64,000 nucleotides of DNA. Origin: JAJDAT01 sp964570665 (GTDB taxonomy: Bacteria > Nitrospinota > Nitrospinia > Nitrospinales > JAJDAT01). Below are positions 27,561 through 37,587 of this stretch, piece by piece; the first letter of the stretch is position 1; each line of letters starts with the position of its first letter. The position numbers and the translations under genes were made by a program. The stretch lies in contig CAZMZH010000003.1 of NCBI GenBank assembly GCA_964570665.1, forward strand, positions 1 through 64,000, written 5' to 3'. Below the pieces are notes generated by a model. It had not been told where the DNA came from, made no database searches, and saw only the letters and a program-made list of their open reading frames with translations.

Positions 27561-27974
27561 ATGAATTTAAAAGAATCGGTTCCAAGAAGCCCAAAAGAAA
27601 CTCTGGCAGGATTTGCCCATATTCCAAGGATGTTGGATAAAGCTAGAGCTTATAAAAAAGGTTTTTTAGGAGATTATATTTATCCATGTCCCATCGATAA
27701 AGAAGTTTTAACTTTTCTAAAACTAAATGGCGACGAATTCGCTATAAAAGCAGAAAATGCAGACGACGTTTTATTTGGAAAATGGCTTGTTGAGTTTATG
27801 GAAAATCGAAATATCAAGGATAGGGAACATTTGAACAGAAGTATTTTAAAAAAGAAAGTTGGGTTATTAAAATGCTTAAAATATTATTTTGCGTTTCCCG
27901 AAAGAATAAAATTTGTCGAGCTTAAAGTTACAACCTGGGCAGATTATGTCGACTGGGAAGAAGGAAGGGTCTGA
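27561..27974 (+). CDS. DUF5069 family protein
   Basis: A 137-residue soluble protein. The opening LKESVPRSPKETLAGFAHIPRM and RMLDKARAYKKGFLGDYIY match DUF5069. I chose the ATG at 27561 because this is where family similarity begins; an upstream TTG at 27537 would add eight residues. Function of the family is not known. It is divergent from the TIGR01777 gene and stands alone. Confidence 0.75.
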   Translation: MNLKESVPRSPKETLAGFAHIPRMLDKARAYKKGFLGDYIYPCPIDKEVLTFLKLNGDEFAIKAENADDVLFGKWLVEFMENRNIKDREHLNRSILKKKVGLLKCLKYYFAFPERIKFVELKVTTWADYVDWEEGRV

Positions 27975-28123
27975 GGTTTAAATATATTTGGATTCCCCAA
28001 AGGTGGTTGATTTACAAACTCATAACGACTTGCCGTCCTTATTGACCAAATTGCACAAAAATGTGAAAATCCCCATCAATCCTTTAAGTTTCTATTTAAC
28101 GAAGTATTTTAAGGTCAAATTTC

Positions 28124-28969
28124 ATGGGAATTACAATTGAAGATTTACTGGATGGAGAAATAAAATCGCTGCCTGCCGTATTTTATAAGCTTACCGAAGC
28201 TTGCGAAGACCCCGACAGTTCTTTTGAAGATATAGGTAATATCATTAGTATGGATGCCGGTTTATCGGCTCGATTATTAAAAATCGTAAATAGCCCGTTT
28301 TTTGCTTTATCTCAAAAAATAGACAGCGTTTCCCATGCAATGGGCATTATTGGCGTGAAACAGTTAAGTGACCTTGTTTTATCTACTGCGGTGGCCGATA
28401 AGTTTCAGGGGATTCATGAAGACCTTATCGACATGGAATCGTTTTGGCGACACAGTATTACCTGCGGGATGATTGCCCGAGATATTGCAAAATATAATAA
28501 AAACCCAAATGCGGAACAACTTTATTTAGCGGGATTAATTCATGATTTGGGAACTTTGGTTATTTGCGATCGCCAACCCGAAAAAACCCGCGAGATTTTG
28601 AATCGTTGTAACTCTTCACGAGAATTTTTATATGAAGCTGAACAAGAGATTTTAGGGTTTAATCATGCGGATGTCGGAGGGGCTTTACTAAAATCATGGG
28701 GTATGCCCGATTTATTAATAGATACCGTTTTATTCCACAACGATCCACTATCAGCAAAAGAAAATACGCAGGAAGTTGGAATTGTTCATATTGCCGACCG
28801 CTTGACTTACGATTTACAGCTTGGCACTGGCGGCGAATACTTTTTCCCTCCGATTAACGAAGAATTATTTTCGACGATAAAAATTTCTACAAAACTCTTT
28901 GAATTCATCAAAGTTAGAGTCATGGATAAAATGGATGAAATCGTTGGCACGTTTTTGGCGCATGCTTAA
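28124..28969 (+). CDS. HDOD domain signalling protein
   Basis: A 281-residue protein made of an HDOD domain (about residues 10-210), with LPAVFYKLTEACEDPDSSF, the SARLLKIVNSPFF block and AGLIHDLGTLVICD. HDOD proteins resemble HD phosphohydrolases without the full metal site and take part in signalling, often with kinases. It overlaps the downstream hybrid kinase start by 8 nt, so the two are very probably coupled and functionally linked. Confidence 0.88.
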   Translation: MGITIEDLLDGEIKSLPAVFYKLTEACEDPDSSFEDIGNIISMDAGLSARLLKIVNSPFFALSQKIDSVSHAMGIIGVKQLSDLVLSTAVADKFQGIHEDLIDMESFWRHSITCGMIARDIAKYNKNPNAEQLYLAGLIHDLGTLVICDRQPEKTREILNRCNSSREFLYEAEQEILGFNHADVGGALLKSWGMPDLLIDTVLFHNDPLSAKENTQEVGIVHIADRLTYDLQLGTGGEYFFPPINEELFSTIKISTKLFEFIKVRVMDKMDEIVGTFLAHA

Positions 28970-31319
28970 TATTATTTCCCGTCCACTGTGTAAGCTTTTC
29001 TTAATTTCATTAGTTTTATTTTTGTTTATCCCATCTGGTTACGCTATCGAGAGCGACTCTGATATTAGTTTTTTAACGTCTGCAGAACGAGAATGGCTGG
29101 AAAAACACCCCACGATTAATTTGGCTCCAGATCCTGAATTTTCCCCCATCGAATTCATTGATGAAACTGGCGAGTACAAAGGAATTGCGGCCGATTACGT
29201 CCGTTTAATAGAGAAAAAACTAGGCGTTAAGATAAATATTTTAAAATTTGATAATTGGACCGAGGTCCTGGAAAAAACCAAGAAAAGGGAAAACGATATG
29301 TGGGGGGCGGCGACTCCTACCGCTCGACGATTGGACTATATGCTATTCACTAAGCCTCTTATTAAACTGCCGTCGATCATTTTAGTGAAGAAGAACGTTG
29401 ATAAGTCGTTAAATTCAATTGAATCTTTCAAGGGAATGCGAATTGCCGTAATTGAAGGTTATGCTATTCAAGATTACTTGACCAAAAAATATCCCGAGTT
29501 GAAAATTGACACCGTGCCAGATATTCAAACAGGTTTAAAAAAAGTTTCATTTGGTCTAGTAGACGCTATGGCCGCTAACATTGCGATTGCGACTTACTAT
29601 ATAGAAAAAGAAGGGATCGCCAATTTACGAATTGCAGGCGAAGTTGGATATATAAATAAATGGGCGCTTGCCTCCAGGTCGGACTGGCCAACGCTCAATG
29701 TTATTTTAGACAAGGCATTAGCTCAGATAAGCGAAGCGGAGAGAAAAACAATTTATAGGAAATGGGTCGGTATTAAGATCGATAGCGGTTTTTCATTAAA
29801 ACAATTTTTGATTTTATTTTTTAGCGCAACGGCAGTTTTTGGAATCGTGGGTATTATCTTTTGGAACGCTTCTCTGAAACAACAAGTTCGATTAAGGACT
29901 ATTGAACTTAATAAAAAAAACGAGGAACTTAACGACGCAAACGCCGCTAAAAGCGTTTTTCTTGCCAATATGAGTCATGAAATCCGAACTCCAATGAATG
30001 CTATTTTGGGGTATGCGCAAATATTGGAACGCGATGATACCTTGAATCAAGATCAAAAGGAATCTCTCCGAAATGTATTGTCTAGCGGCAATCATCTATT
30101 GAACTTGATAAACGAAATTTTGGATTTATCAAAAATTGAAGCCGGTAGAATGGAACTCAATATGTCGGACTTTGATTTAAGCGAGATCTGCAAAGATATG
30201 TCCGCCATGTTTAATTTGCGTTGTAAAGAGAAGAATCTATCTTGGAATAGTCAAGGGCTTATAGAAGCTCACACTTGGGTAGTTGGAGACGAAACTAAAC
30301 TCAGACAAGTTTTAATAAATCTTCTGGGAAATGCCGTGAAATTTACGGACTACGGAGAAGTTGCTCTCAATTTAAAATTAGATCCAGACGATTATTATAC
30401 GTTTGAGGTTATCGACTCAGGCGCGGGAATTCCAGAAGAGGCTCAAAAGCAAATTTTTGAGCCTTTCAAACAAGATTACGAAGGCGCCACTAAAGGTGGG
30501 ACTGGTTTAGGGCTTGCTATATCCAAAAAACAAGTTGATTTGATGAATGGGAAACTCCAAGTCGATTCTGAAATAGGGAAAGGTTCTCGTTTTTATTTTT
30601 CAATCGAACTCTTACCTGCAATAAAAAAATCAAATTCCAATAAAATTGAAAAATATAAGCATGTCAAAAGCTTGGCTCAAAAATATTCTTTGAAGATTCT
30701 TATTGCGGATGACGTAAAAGAAAACCGAGAAGTTTTGAAAAAATTTTTGCTGGGATTGAATATAAAAGTTGAATTGGCGGAAAATGGAAAAATTGCCACC
30801 GAAAAAGTTCAAACGGAATCTTACGATCTTGTTTTTATGGATTTGAGAATGCCGATTATGGACGGACTCCAAGCCTGTGTTTTTATTAAAAATGTTTTAA
30901 ATAAGAAAAATTTGAAAGTTGTAGGACTATCCGCTTCGGTTTACGATTATTCAACCGAACAAGTGCAAAGCTCAGGGTTCGACGATTTTCTTCTCAAACC
31001 CTTCAAAACTGAAGAGATCATTGGTTGCATAGACAAGCTTCTTACCTTGGAATGGGAAGGAGAAAGTATGGATTCTTCTACGAGCGCCATTTCAGATGAA
31101 CCCGATCTTTCAGATATTCAAATCCCTCATGATTTATATGCAAGTTTAAAGAACGCCGCCGAGGACTTTAATTTGACTCATTTTTCAGAGATCTTAAATG
31201 AATTAGAGCGGACGGGGCAGGCAGGAGAGGGGTTAGCGACGGAATTGAATAAACATTTAAAAACTTACGATTTTATTGCAATTCAGAAAATTTTGGAGAA
31301 TGTAAATAGACAAGGCTAA
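28962..31319 (+). CDS. BvgS-like hybrid histidine kinase with periplasmic solute-binding domain
   Basis: A 785-residue protein. Signal peptide at 1-28, SBP_bac_3 amino-acid-binding-like domain (about 35-265), one membrane segment (about 277-297), HisKA with phospho-His H339 in NMSHEIRTPMN, HATPase (NLLGNAVKFT, GTGLGLAISKK), receiver with D627 (VFMDLRMPIMDG) and a C-terminal helical tail. It should sense a small periplasmic ligand. I chose the ATG at 28962 because it directly starts a clean signal peptide; a start at 28899 would lie deep in the HDOD gene. No separate response regulator is adjacent. Confidence 0.88.
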   Translation: MLNIISRPLCKLFLISLVLFLFIPSGYAIESDSDISFLTSAEREWLEKHPTINLAPDPEFSPIEFIDETGEYKGIAADYVRLIEKKLGVKINILKFDNWTEVLEKTKKRENDMWGAATPTARRLDYMLFTKPLIKLPSIILVKKNVDKSLNSIESFKGMRIAVIEGYAIQDYLTKKYPELKIDTVPDIQTGLKKVSFGLVDAMAANIAIATYYIEKEGIANLRIAGEVGYINKWALASRSDWPTLNVILDKALAQISEAERKTIYRKWVGIKIDSGFSLKQFLILFFSATAVFGIVGIIFWNASLKQQVRLRTIELNKKNEELNDANAAKSVFLANMSHEIRTPMNAILGYAQILERDDTLNQDQKESLRNVLSSGNHLLNLINEILDLSKIEAGRMELNMSDFDLSEICKDMSAMFNLRCKEKNLSWNSQGLIEAHTWVVGDETKLRQVLINLLGNAVKFTDYGEVALNLKLDPDDYYTFEVIDSGAGIPEEAQKQIFEPFKQDYEGATKGGTGLGLAISKKQVDLMNGKLQVDSEIGKGSRFYFSIELLPAIKKSNSNKIEKYKHVKSLAQKYSLKILIADDVKENREVLKKFLLGLNIKVELAENGKIATEKVQTESYDLVFMDLRMPIMDGLQACVFIKNVLNKKNLKVVGLSASVYDYSTEQVQSSGFDDFLLKPFKTEEIIGCIDKLLTLEWEGESMDSSTSAISDEPDLSDIQIPHDLYASLKNAAEDFNLTHFSEILNELERTGQAGEGLATELNKHLKTYDFIAIQKILENVNRQG

Positions 31320-31336
31320 AATTATTAGAAATGCTT

Positions 31337-31693
31337 TTAGTTAGGTATAAAGAATGCGGCAATGATTTTATATTGGTAAGCGCTGAGATAACCGGAAACG
31401 CTTCCTAAAACCAGAGATAAAATTAAAAATTGATAAGCTTTCCCTCGTTCGGTTCGCATTTGCAAAATATCGGTTAAAAAACCTAAGCACAAAATCCCAA
31501 AAAAAATGACTTGTTGAGCTTTCCAGATGATGGCTTCTTGTTCCAATGGTTCTGTTCTAAAGCCAGGGAAGTAAGATTCGTCGATAAACCCTAACGCATG
31601 AAGACCAATTAGAAATAGCGTCCAGATCTTTAAAATAAGTTCTAGGGTTTCCTTCTCATTACGTTTGTTTTCTTCCAATAGTTTTAAACTCAT
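31337..31693 (-). CDS. small membrane protein of unknown function
   Basis: A 118-residue protein with a charged N-terminus and three hydrophobic segments (about 23-38, 55-72, 85-115). I recognise no family. It is convergent with the hybrid kinase; the two stop codons are 17 nt apart. Confidence 0.6.
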   Translation of the reverse strand: MSLKLLEENKRNEKETLELILKIWTLFLIGLHALGFIDESYFPGFRTEPLEQEAIIWKAQQVIFFGILCLGFLTDILQMRTERGKAYQFLILSLVLGSVSGYLSAYQYKIIAAFFIPN

Positions 31694-31916
31694 TAACGAT
31701 TAATGAGCGCCTTTTGTATTTATGTTTTTAAAAATGATGGGTTATTAAAAAGATTATTTTCCCATGATTTGCGGTAAAAGCGAAAGATTTGAAAGGTAAA
31801 TCTATTTTTGATCCTTTTTTGGAAAATAAGAATAATGATTCTCCTTGACAATTATTGGATTTAAGGAGACAAGAGGGAGATATCTTTCCATTAATCTTCT
31901 AAAAAGGGCTTTCCAA

Positions 31917-32414
31917 ATGACCAAGTTTTATTTTGCTTTAGCGCTCCTTTTAATTGCATTTCCAGCTTTTGCCGAAGAAACGAATATCCCAAGTTGTTAC
32001 CAACTGGTCAAAGCAAAGGAATTCCCGGCAACGACAGAACCTTGCGCTTTACATATTGTTAAAAAAGAAACGGCGTCTAAGATAATCAATAAACAATTGG
32101 GAATGAGGAAGATAAAAGAAAACTGGTATTTTTGGATAAATAAAAAAGAAATCGCTCAATGGACAACAGAGTTATTATGGGTCAACTTAGTAGTGGCAAG
32201 CAGCGCCGTTCAGTCTTTACATAATAAAAATGCAGATCTATATTTTGCGTATCCCCCGGAAACAGACGCGTTGAAAAAAAGTTTTTTAGAAAAAGGAATT
32301 TCTGAAAGATCGATTATTGGTCATGCAAAGTTTATAGCGGCAACCGATAAATCAAAGGAAAATAAATATCCGAAAAACCACCACCAGAACACTTATACTT
32401 TGCGGGTCAATTAA
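31917..32414 (+). CDS. periplasmic protein of unknown function
   Basis: A 165-residue protein with a classic signal peptide (FYFALALLLIAFPAFAEE, cleavage after FAFA-like AFA at about residue 19). The mature part contains two Cys residues about 17 apart (PSCYQ and EPCAL), which could form a disulfide. I placed the start at 31917 because it gives the signal peptide; an upstream start at 31845 would hide it. Family not recognised. Confidence 0.65.
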   Translation: MTKFYFALALLLIAFPAFAEETNIPSCYQLVKAKEFPATTEPCALHIVKKETASKIINKQLGMRKIKENWYFWINKKEIAQWTTELLWVNLVVASSAVQSLHNKNADLYFAYPPETDALKKSFLEKGISERSIIGHAKFIAATDKSKENKYPKNHHQNTYTLRVN

Positions 32415-32843
32415 TTTCAGAACAAGAGGTTGATTTTTTTAAAGTTAAAGTAAGGTTCAAGCTTTTTTTAATAAATTCAAAAAGGTTGAATTGGGAGGCG
32501 AAATTTTATTAAGTTACGTTAACTTAAAATCGATTTTCTATTTGAAATGGCCCTAGCTCCTCCCATAATGATGGGCAAACTCCGCTTAATCGACATCGCA
32601 TCTCCTACCATCCCATTGGTTTCCTTCAAACCATAGAACAATTTTTTTTCAATAGGGCGGAATAAAATTAAGTTTTCTTAAATTTTATTCTTATTTGAAA
32701 GCGCTTCCTATTGCAAATGTTTTTGATCGCCAGTACATTATAAAAATATACGAAATTGAAATAAGACGGATTACTTCTCTAGATTAATATGGCGTTAATC
32801 GCTATGGCGCTAGGTGGCGCTAAATTATCGGTGCGGCTTTTTG
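32415..32843. other. intergenic region containing a structured element
   Basis: A 429-nt gap. Its most notable part is 32519-32677 (separate entry). The rest is AT-rich; just before the large kinase a 21-codon frame (32789-32854, starting at an ATG) overlaps the kinase start and could be a leader, without strong support. Confidence 0.4.
32519..32677 (-). other. short protein-like frame overlapping an inverted-repeat element
   Basis: On the minus strand the frame is open from 32677 to a TAA at 32519 (52 sense codons); from the ATG at 32611 it would give 30 residues, including IKRSLPIIMGGARAISNRK. The same stretch has nested inverted repeats: TAGGGC (32653-32658) with GCCCTA (32550-32555), a 5-bp hairpin at 32562-32575 and a 6-bp hairpin at 32617-32633. 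It may be a structured RNA, a small gene or the relic of a mobile element; I cannot tell which. Confidence 0.35.
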
Positions 32844-35800
32844 ATGAACCTTGAAAATAAACAAATTCCAATAGTCGTTAAAGTTTTTTTACTGGCTTTA
32901 GCGTATTTCCTGTCGGGTTATATTGGTCTGAAACTTACTATTTTATCCATCGGCGTTACCCCAATATGGTCGGCGGCAGGCGTTGCTTTTATTGGAATTT
33001 ATTTTTGGGGATTTCGAGTTTGGCCTGGCGTGGTTTTGGGGTCCATCGGTATTGATCTTGCCGTTTGGATAGAGACTGCAAATACGAATTCTTTTCATCC
33101 CTCGTTGATTTCAGTGGGAGTTGCCCTTGGAGCTTCCTTACAAGCTTTATTTGTGGTCTGGTCCTTTAAAAAGTTTTGTAACCCATCCCAATTTTTTAAT
33201 AATGTTCAAAATGTCTTATGGTTTGCGGTTTTACCCACTGGAATAGGAGCTTTTATAAGTCCTGTATTGGGGACCTTAACAATTTATTTAAGCGGCTTCG
33301 GAGATTGGAATAGCTTTAACGCCTATGTCGCTAGCGGTTGGTTAGCTGAATCTACAGGAATTCTGATAGTTGTTTCCCTTATTTGGTTGTTGGTATTCGA
33401 TAAGTCGCCATTTGTATTTAACAAAAATTTAAGAGGTCTTGAATTTTATCTTTTAATTTTTTTCTTATTTGTTACGGGACAAATCGTATTTGGAGAAATT
33501 ATTGGAAGCCCTCATTATCCTTTGGTTTACTCTCTTTTCCCTTTTCTAGTCTGGGCTGTTTTTCGATTTGACGGTAGAACGACACTCATGACCTCTTTTT
33601 TGATTTGTTGCTTTGCCATTTGGGGAACTTACAACCAAAACGGCCCATTTGTAGGACATTCAAGTTTTGAAACGTTGATTTTACTCCAAACCTATTGTTG
33701 GTTCGTTATGGTAACGACTCTAATTCTTATTGGAGCGGTTACAGAAAGAATTGTTTCGGAAAATAAGTTGAGAGAATCTAACAGGTTATTGGATTCGATT
33801 CGGGAGATCCAGAATAAATATATGACGGAGATTGAGCCCAAGGTCTTATTTGAGGACCTCTTAAATAAATTTATTAGTTTAACGGAAAGCGCTTTTGGTT
33901 TTATTGGAGAAATTTTACACGATGATGAAGGTTCGCCATACTTAAAAACCTATGCAATAACTAATATTGCTTGGAATGATGCAACGCGAAAAACTTATGA
34001 TGAATCCATTGAATTAGGTTTCGAATTCCATAATATGGAAACCCTTTTTGGACAAACTATTCTTACTGAAAAAGCGTTCATTTCAAATTCTCCTAAAGAA
34101 GACCCGAATAGTGGAGGGCTTCCAGGAGGACACCCCGATTTAAATTCTTTTTTGGGTGTTCCAATACATGTCGATAAACGGTTGGTTGGAATGATTGGAG
34201 TCGCTAACAGAGCTAGCGGATATCAAAGGGAAATCGTAAAATTTTTAGAGCCTTTGATTTCAACGAGCGGTCAATTGATTTTGAAATTTAGAAAAGAAAA
34301 TGAACGTTTAGAAATTGAAAACCAGTTGAGATTAGAAAGAGAAAAGCTTAAATCAATAGCTGACAAACTCCCTGTTCTAGTCGCTTACGTAGATTCAGAA
34401 ATGCGTTATCAATTTAATAATGAGGCTTATTTTGATTGGATTGGCTTATTTCCCAGTGAATTACAAGGAAAAAAAGTTGAAGAAGTATTGGGGGAAGAAG
34501 GGTTTTTAACCGTAAAACCCTACATTGAGTCGGCTTTGAAAGGAGAACCTCAATATTACGAAACAAGTTTTCCCCATCCTAAAAAAGGTCTTCGATTTAT
34601 TTCGGTATCTTATATTCCGCACAAAAATTTCAAAGGAGATGCCGAAGGGTTTACAGCTTTGGTGCAAGATCTGACGGATAGAAAAAAAGCGGAAGAAGAA
34701 GTTGCGGAGAGAGAAAGACAACTAAAAAGTATTTTGGATAATACGCCAGCCATTATTTTTATGAAAGATATGCAAGGACGTTATCTACTAGTCAATAAAA
34801 AAAATGAAGAAGTTATTGGTTTAAAAAATGAGGAAATAGTTGGAAAGACAACTCGCGAACTTTTCCCAAAAGAAATAGCGGATCGTTTCATAGAAAACAA
34901 TCAAAGGGTAATGAATGAATTAAAACCTGTAGAGGTAGAGGAACTAGTCCCATTTAATGGCGATTTAAGAACCATGCTATCGGTCCAATTTCCACTACGT
35001 GGCGAAGATGGAAACCCTTATGGGATCTGTGGTATCTCTACCGATATCACGGAAAGAAAAATTGCCGAAAAAAAACTACAAGAATATAAAGACCAGTTAG
35101 AAAACATTATTCAGGAAAGAACCAAGGAGCTTACTAAAGCTAATGAAAAACTAAACGATATTACAAGAGAATTACAAATTAGCGAGGAGAGAACGAAATT
35201 TGCTTTAGAAGCGACAACGGACGGTTTTTGGGATTGGAATTTAGAAACGGACGAAGTCTTTTTTAGCGATACTTGGTCAGAATCTTTAGGCTATAAGCCA
35301 GGAGAATTGAAGCCGAATGTGGATTCTTGGAAGAAACTGGTTCATCCAGAAGATATGCCCAAAGTCATGGCAGCTTTAGCTCCGCATTTAGAAGGCAAAA
35401 CTCTTTTCTATCAATGTGAAAACCGACTTTTGACAAAAGCCGGGTATTGGCGTTGGAATTTAGATCGCGGTAAAGTCGTTAAGCGTGACGCCAACGGGGC
35501 CCCCCTAAGAATGGTGGGCTCCGATACCGATATCACCGAACGAAAGCTAGCGGAAGAGGCATTAAAAATTAGTCAGGCCGAATTAGCGCAAGCTCAAGAA
35601 ATAACTCATATTGGCAGTTGGTCGCTTGATATTGAAAAAAATCATTTGCGTTGGTCCGACGAGGTGTACCATATATTTGGATTGAAACCGAAAGAATTTG
35701 CCGTTAGTTATGAAGCTTTTTTGGAAAGAGTTCATCCTAAAGATCGCGAATTTGTAGATAGAGCCAGTAAAGAGTCAATTTATGAAAAAAAAGAATATAA

Positions 35801-36671
35801 CATTGAGTATCGTATCGTTTTATCGGATGGATCTCTAAAAGTTGTTCACGAGCAATCTAAAACTTTTTACGATGACGGTGAAAAACCGTCAAAAGTTTTT
35901 GGAACCGTTCACGATATTACAGAGCGGAAAAAAGCCGAAGAGATACTCAAAAAGACGGAAGATCAAATTTTACATATGGAAAAGCTTTCGGCGCTTGGGA
36001 AGTTGACAGGTTCGATTGCCCACGAGTTTAACAATCCAATTTATGGCACTAAAATTATTTTAGAGCAATTAAAGGAAGAAGCGGATTTAACTGGCCAACA
36101 AATGAAGGGGCTCAATTTAGCCATCAAGGAATGTTATAGAATGGCGGATCTCATTGCAAAGCTTCGGGATTTTTATCAACCCACTTCAAAGAAACCCGAA
36201 CGAGTCGATGTTCATAATTTGATATTCGATGTCCTTCTTCTGATGAAAAATAAATTCAAGGAAAAGAAAATTTCTATCGAGAATGAGTTTGAAGAGAGGT
36301 TGCCGGAAGTAGTGGCAGTTGGCGATCAAATCAAACAAGTTCTTTTAAATGTATTACAGAACGCGGAAGACTCCTATTCGGAAGCTTCTATTAAAAATAA
36401 ATTAAAAATAAAGACAGAAGTTAATGGCTCCCATATAACCATTCGGGTTCAGGATAATGGCGTCGGAATATCTAAAGAAAATATCAAAAATATTTTCGAT
36501 CCTTTTTTTACGACAAAACCTTCCGTTAAAGGCACTGGATTGGGACTTTCCATAAGTCATGGTATTATTAAAGATCATGGCGGCAATATAGAGGCGAAAA
36601 GCAAGTTAGGCCAGGGATCTACTTTTATTATCAAATTACCTATTGAAGCGATATTAAATGAAAAATCGTAA
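32844..36671 (+). CDS. large MASE1-GAF-multi-PAS sensor histidine kinase
   Basis: A 1275-residue protein. MASE1 membrane sensor with about eight to ten segments (1-305), a GAF domain (about 320-480), PAS domains at about 505-625, 640-755, 790-905 and 912-1030 with a coiled coil near 750-785, HisKA with H1060 in GSIAHEFNNP, and HATPase (about 1145-1270; GTGLGLSISHG). Several PAS domains end in the DITERK signature, typical of PAC regions. Ligands are unknown. The ATG at 32844 is preferred; a GTG at 32814 would add ten residues. It overlaps the next regulator gene by 14 nt. Confidence 0.88.
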   Translation: MNLENKQIPIVVKVFLLALAYFLSGYIGLKLTILSIGVTPIWSAAGVAFIGIYFWGFRVWPGVVLGSIGIDLAVWIETANTNSFHPSLISVGVALGASLQALFVVWSFKKFCNPSQFFNNVQNVLWFAVLPTGIGAFISPVLGTLTIYLSGFGDWNSFNAYVASGWLAESTGILIVVSLIWLLVFDKSPFVFNKNLRGLEFYLLIFFLFVTGQIVFGEIIGSPHYPLVYSLFPFLVWAVFRFDGRTTLMTSFLICCFAIWGTYNQNGPFVGHSSFETLILLQTYCWFVMVTTLILIGAVTERIVSENKLRESNRLLDSIREIQNKYMTEIEPKVLFEDLLNKFISLTESAFGFIGEILHDDEGSPYLKTYAITNIAWNDATRKTYDESIELGFEFHNMETLFGQTILTEKAFISNSPKEDPNSGGLPGGHPDLNSFLGVPIHVDKRLVGMIGVANRASGYQREIVKFLEPLISTSGQLILKFRKENERLEIENQLRLEREKLKSIADKLPVLVAYVDSEMRYQFNNEAYFDWIGLFPSELQGKKVEEVLGEEGFLTVKPYIESALKGEPQYYETSFPHPKKGLRFISVSYIPHKNFKGDAEGFTALVQDLTDRKKAEEEVAERERQLKSILDNTPAIIFMKDMQGRYLLVNKKNEEVIGLKNEEIVGKTTRELFPKEIADRFIENNQRVMNELKPVEVEELVPFNGDLRTMLSVQFPLRGEDGNPYGICGISTDITERKIAEKKLQEYKDQLENIIQERTKELTKANEKLNDITRELQISEERTKFALEATTDGFWDWNLETDEVFFSDTWSESLGYKPGELKPNVDSWKKLVHPEDMPKVMAALAPHLEGKTLFYQCENRLLTKAGYWRWNLDRGKVVKRDANGAPLRMVGSDTDITERKLAEEALKISQAELAQAQEITHIGSWSLDIEKNHLRWSDEVYHIFGLKPKEFAVSYEAFLERVHPKDREFVDRASKESIYEKKEYNIEYRIVLSDGSLKVVHEQSKTFYDDGEKPSKVFGTVHDITERKKAEEILKKTEDQILHMEKLSALGKLTGSIAHEFNNPIYGTKIILEQLKEEADLTGQQMKGLNLAIKECYRMADLIAKLRDFYQPTSKKPERVDVHNLIFDVLLLMKNKFKEKKISIENEFEERLPEVVAVGDQIKQVLLNVLQNAEDSYSEASIKNKLKIKTEVNGSHITIRVQDNGVGISKENIKNIFDPFFTTKPSVKGTGLGLSISHGIIKDHGGNIEAKSKLGQGSTFIIKLPIEAILNEKS

Positions 36672-37587
36672 AATACTGTTAGTAGACGACGAAGAGACTA
36701 TTTTGTTTGGACTTGGAAATGAGTTAGCGAAGGAAGGATACCAAGTCGACACCGTTTCTAATGGCGAATCTGCTATAGAGAAATTAAAATCGAAGTCGTA
36801 CGACCTAACGATAACAGATTTGGTAATGGATAATTTGGGGGGAATGGATGTCTTAAAAAACGCTAAAGAAATCGATTCCGATTCTATGGTAATTCTCCTA
36901 ACGGCTCACGGCAATCTGCCATCGGCTATTCAGGCTATGCGGTTAGGGGCTTTTGATTTTATTGAAAAACCCTGCGAGAAAGAGAGCCTATTAAAAAAGG
37001 TGAAGGTGGCCCTCGACCAATTGGATTTGAAGCGTCAGGTAGAAGAAAAAGCTAAAGAGTTAGCTGCGGCAAATAAGCGTCTTGAAAAAGAAATCGAAGA
37101 ACGGAAGCAATCGGAGAAATTATTACAACAAGTTCGTTTTGAATTGGAAACGCGTGTCCAAGAAAGAACCGCAGAGTTGGACAGGAAAAATACCGCTCTT
37201 GGGGTTTTGTTAAGTCAGTTAGAGGTAGAAAAAAAACAATTGAGTAAAACAATGCTAGCGAATATTGAGAACATAGTATTTCCTCTCATTACTAAAATAA
37301 AAGCAAATTCTTCCGACGATAATTTAAAAAATATCGAAATTTTAGAAAGAAAAATTAGAGAACTCTCGTCTGATTTTGGATCCAAAATATCCGATCCGCA
37401 ATTTAAACTCACTCCTAAAGAAATCGAAATTTGCGATATGATTCGTTCCGGTTTGAGTAGTAAGCAAATTGCGGAAATCCAAGCGGTTTCTTCCGAAACC
37501 ATTGAAACCCACCGTAGTAATATTAGAAAGAAACTAGGCTTGGCGAACCAAAATATAAACTTAACCTCTTATTTAAAAAGCATTTAA
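36658..37587 (+). CDS. response regulator with receiver, coiled coil and LuxR-type HTH
   Basis: A 309-residue regulator. Receiver domain (1-122) with phospho-acceptor D54 (TITDLVMDN) and KPC near 107; a long coiled coil (about 125-190); and a C-terminal LuxR/FixJ-type helix-turn-helix (LTPKEIEICDMIRSGLSSKQ, then ETIETHRSNIRKKLGL). The internal coiled coil is unusual for a NarL/FixJ-type protein and suggests a constitutive dimer. Its start overlaps the upstream kinase by 14 nt, so it is almost certainly that kinase's partner. Confidence 0.88.
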   Translation: MKNRKILLVDDEETILFGLGNELAKEGYQVDTVSNGESAIEKLKSKSYDLTITDLVMDNLGGMDVLKNAKEIDSDSMVILLTAHGNLPSAIQAMRLGAFDFIEKPCEKESLLKKVKVALDQLDLKRQVEEKAKELAAANKRLEKEIEERKQSEKLLQQVRFELETRVQERTAELDRKNTALGVLLSQLEVEKKQLSKTMLANIENIVFPLITKIKANSSDDNLKNIEILERKIRELSSDFGSKISDPQFKLTPKEIEICDMIRSGLSSKQIAEIQAVSSETIETHRSNIRKKLGLANQNINLTSYLKSI

